Assembly (NCBI GenBank): GCA_964442525.1
Contig: CAYTZO010000011.1
Span: 1-26,384 of the forward strand
DNA: 26,384 bases
Source: CAYTZO01 sp964442525
GTDB lineage: Bacteria > Patescibacteriota > Microgenomatia > UBA10105 > UBA927
Reading direction: 5' to 3'
The notes below the pieces were generated by a model that saw nothing but the letters and a program-made list of their open reading frames with translations, was not told where the DNA came from and did not search any database. Both the position numbers and the translations under genes were made by a program. Shown in pieces: positions 25,132 through 26,384 of the stretch (positions are counted from its first letter, which is position 1; every line of letters begins with the position of its first letter).

Positions 25132-25608
25132 CTAATACCGTACATGGAAGTTGTGGCTTGCTTCCTGCGGCATCCCAACAAAGATTCTGCCAATAAAGAG
25201 GTTTGGTTTTTTAGCGATCGCTTTATCAAGATCGGTAAATTGGCCCATGACCGCATCGACAATAATCCTGCCGCAGCCGAGATAGGTATGTCCTCGCTGC
25301 GTATTTTCCCCTGTCGAGGCATCTTTAAAGTGCACGGTCTTTTCTCTCGGCCGATTTGCTCCAATCCTCTGCATCGGCCCCAACTCATCTTCGGGTATGT
25401 CAAAAACCCAGACGCCGCAAAACCGATTGGAAAACGGGTCATCAGACAGATGCTCCTCGGCAAGGGCGGTTTGGCGGTCAGTACTGTACTCGGCGAGTCT
25501 CATATCGAGCCTGTGTTTGAGCGATGAAAAAATAAGGTCATAATGCGCCCGCACCCACTGCCGAGCCGTTGCACGCTCCTCCTCAACTGAAGGTTTTTCC
25601 TCTCCCAT
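25132..25608 (-). CDS. Unknown protein, possible papain/transglutaminase-like fold
   Basis: The 158-residue protein has a charged N-terminal helix (EEERATARQWVRAHYDLIFS). It then has a Cys in SNRFCGVWVFD (Cys64), a His in RGHTYLGCG (His107) and an Asp in RIIVDAVMGQF (Asp118). The C-H-D order, and especially the His strand followed by IIxDxxxxQF, recalls papain- or transglutaminase-like proteins, where the third motif is often I-I-D-x-T-x-x-Q-F. This is a pattern match from memory and weak. No signal peptide, so cytoplasmic. The start at ATG 25608 is supported by TACAAT exactly 6 bases upstream. It is divergent from the next small gene. Confidence 0.5.
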   Translation of the reverse strand: MGEEKPSVEEERATARQWVRAHYDLIFSSLKHRLDMRLAEYSTDRQTALAEEHLSDDPFSNRFCGVWVFDIPEDELGPMQRIGANRPREKTVHFKDASTGENTQRGHTYLGCGRIIVDAVMGQFTDLDKAIAKKPNLFIGRIFVGMPQEASHNFHVRY

Positions 25609-25614
25609 AGCCCC

Positions 25615-25645
25615 ATTGTATCACGCCAAAAATCACCGTTGACAA
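25615..25645 (-). promoter_or_regulatory. Leaderless promoter sharing a -35 box with the opposite strand
   Basis: Minus strand TTGTCA (25640-25645), a 19-base spacer and TACAAT (25615-25620). The +1 is expected at 25608, the A of the ATG. The -35 hexamer overlaps the plus-strand TTGACA at 25639-25644. Confidence 0.5.
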
Positions 25646-25667
25646 AAATGTGCTGCTTCGTTAGTAT
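25639..25667 (+). promoter_or_regulatory. Promoter of the small 25676 gene
   Basis: TTGACA (25639-25644), a 17-base spacer and TAGTAT (25662-25667). Expected +1 near 25674, two bases before the ATG, so nearly leaderless. Confidence 0.5.
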
Positions 25668-25675
25668 GTCCAACT

Positions 25676-25966
25676 ATGAGAAACTTTTCCGGTCCGGAGG
25701 GGGTTGCGTATCGCGACATCATTGCTGAAGTTGAGACGAAAATCCCAGCACCACCTGGAGCCGCGTGGCGAAAAAGGAGTTGGCGATCGCACGCTATCCG
25801 CAAAAACGGCCTAACCCATACCGAGCTTGCTGCAGTTACCGATAATCAAAAAGGATCTGAACCAAAACAACCCGCCTCAACGGGTGCCGAAACAGAAAGT
25901 CCGGATAGCCCAGCGGCCGAAGATTTACTCAAAGATTCTTCAGAACCTCAAGACGCCACGGAGTAA
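25676..25966 (+). CDS. Small unknown protein with disordered acidic tail
   Basis: A 96-residue protein. The first half is basic (AAWRKRSWRSHAIRKNGLTH) and the second half is low-complexity, rich in Ser, Pro, Glu and Asp (ETESPDSPAAEDLLKDSSEP), so probably disordered. No domain recognised. Its promoter, convergent end 2 bases from the ndk stop, and lack of any competing frame support it being real, but it could be a species-specific ORF. Confidence 0.4.
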   Translation: MRNFSGPEGVAYRDIIAEVETKIPAPPGAAWRKRSWRSHAIRKNGLTHTELAAVTDNQKGSEPKQPASTGAETESPDSPAAEDLLKDSSEPQDATE

Positions 25967-25968
25967 GT

Positions 25969-26384
25969 TTAGTGAAAAAGTTCGCCTGGCGTAAAAAGAA
26001 GGCCAATTTCTTTGGCGGCAGCCTCTGTTGAATCTGACCGGTGGACGACATTTTTAGGCTTACTCTCTCCAAAATCCCGTCGGATGGTCCCGGCAGCGGC
26101 TTCCGAGGGGTCAGTAGGACCACATATATCAAATACTTTCTGTATACTACCCTCTCCTTCTAATACCATTGCCACGACCGGAGAGGCCATCATGTCGGCC
26201 AGAAGTTGTGGGAAAAAGGGTTTATCCGCGTGGTGGGCATACCAAACTTTGAGGATGTCCTCGGTTAAACGGATCATCTTAAGGCCGACAAGCGTCAGTC
26301 CTGCCCGTTCAAACCGGCTGATAATCTCACCGACCACGTGTTTGGCCATGCCGTCGGGCTTAATGAGAACCACCGTGCGCTCAA
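25969..26384 (-). CDS. ndk: Nucleoside diphosphate kinase, 5' end at window edge
   Basis: Transfers the gamma-phosphate from ATP to NDPs through a phosphohistidine. The frame is open to the window edge and reads ERTVVLIKPDGM, so only about the first residue is missing; the GTG at 26373 is an internal codon. Further motifs are ISRFERAGLTLVGLKMIRLT, FFPQLLADMMASPVVAMVLE, GPTDPSEAAAGTIRRDFGES and the active-site NVVHRSDSTEAAAKEIGLLF, with Arg where many homologues have Gly after the catalytic His. The length of about 138 residues is normal. It is convergent with the small gene at 25676-25966. Confidence 0.95.
   Translation of the reverse strand, partial: ERTVVLIKPDGMAKHVVGEIISRFERAGLTLVGLKMIRLTEDILKVWYAHHADKPFFPQLLADMMASPVVAMVLEGEGSIQKVFDICGPTDPSEAAAGTIRRDFGESKPKNVVHRSDSTEAAAKEIGLLFTPGELFH

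Noticed and set aside
1..26384. Recoded UGA (genetic code 25) or a mobile element
   Set aside because: TGA ends several well-defined genes and no in-frame TGA was needed to complete any protein. No transposase, integrase or terminal inverted repeats were seen.

Overview
The window looks like part of a metagenome-assembled genome of an ultra-small bacterium, most likely Candidate Phyla Radiation (Patescibacteria, perhaps Microgenomates-like). This is an inference. Supporting signs are short compact genes with 4-bp ATGA overlaps, few Shine-Dalgarno sites, start codons sitting about 6 bases after a -10 box, scattered perfect GC-rich palindromes, a giant tail-fibre-like surface protein, and two 100-N scaffold gaps. 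TGA is used as a stop (for example at 1597-1599, 15904-15906 and 24815-24817), so this is not one of the lineages that recodes UGA.

Layout. 1-3536 (+): two tandem, translationally coupled polytopic membrane proteins of one GT-C-like family. 3537-10042 (-): one giant collagen-like surface protein, broken in this assembly by an artefactual gap at 8795-8894. Its flanks repeat the same 55 bases, and collapsing them restores a single frame of about 2116 codons. 10039-11946 (-): a membrane-bound regulator (excisionase-type HTH, about eight membrane segments, dCache sensor) overlapping the start of the collagen gene by 4 bases. 11947-12193: a divergent regulatory region with repeats. 12194-13150 (+): a Fic-fold protein that lacks both the catalytic His motif and the inhibitory Glu but keeps a C-terminal winged helix. 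13151-13321: I see no convincing gene or terminator.

13322-17890 (-): a glycosyltransferase operon (three GT4 enzymes, then a glycogen/starch synthase), interrupted by a genuine gap at 16591-16690. 18130-19239 (+): inositol-phosphate synthase, divergent from the operon. 19246-20094 (-): WecG/TagA/CpsF transferase carrying two heptanucleotide arrays. 20095-20327: AT-rich, nothing firm seen. 20328-21416 (-): MreB. 21662-22882 (+): membrane-anchored PEGA/beta-propeller protein. 22893-23771 (-): uridine-kinase-like P-loop protein. 23895-24088 (-): tRNA-Arg(CCU) and tRNA-Pro(CGG). 24167-26384: Maf pyrophosphatase, three small unknown proteins, and nucleoside diphosphate kinase cut by the window edge.

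The common theme is the cell surface: a Thr-rich collagen-like fibre with a possible dedicated membrane sensor, next to several sugar transferases, two GT-C-like membrane proteins, an inositol-lipid precursor enzyme and MreB. The most interesting candidate system is the unit at 3537-13150 (Fic-derived regulator, divergent promoter region, membrane HTH-dCache sensor, giant collagen fibre). That these genes work together is inferred from overlap, divergence and shared repeats only.
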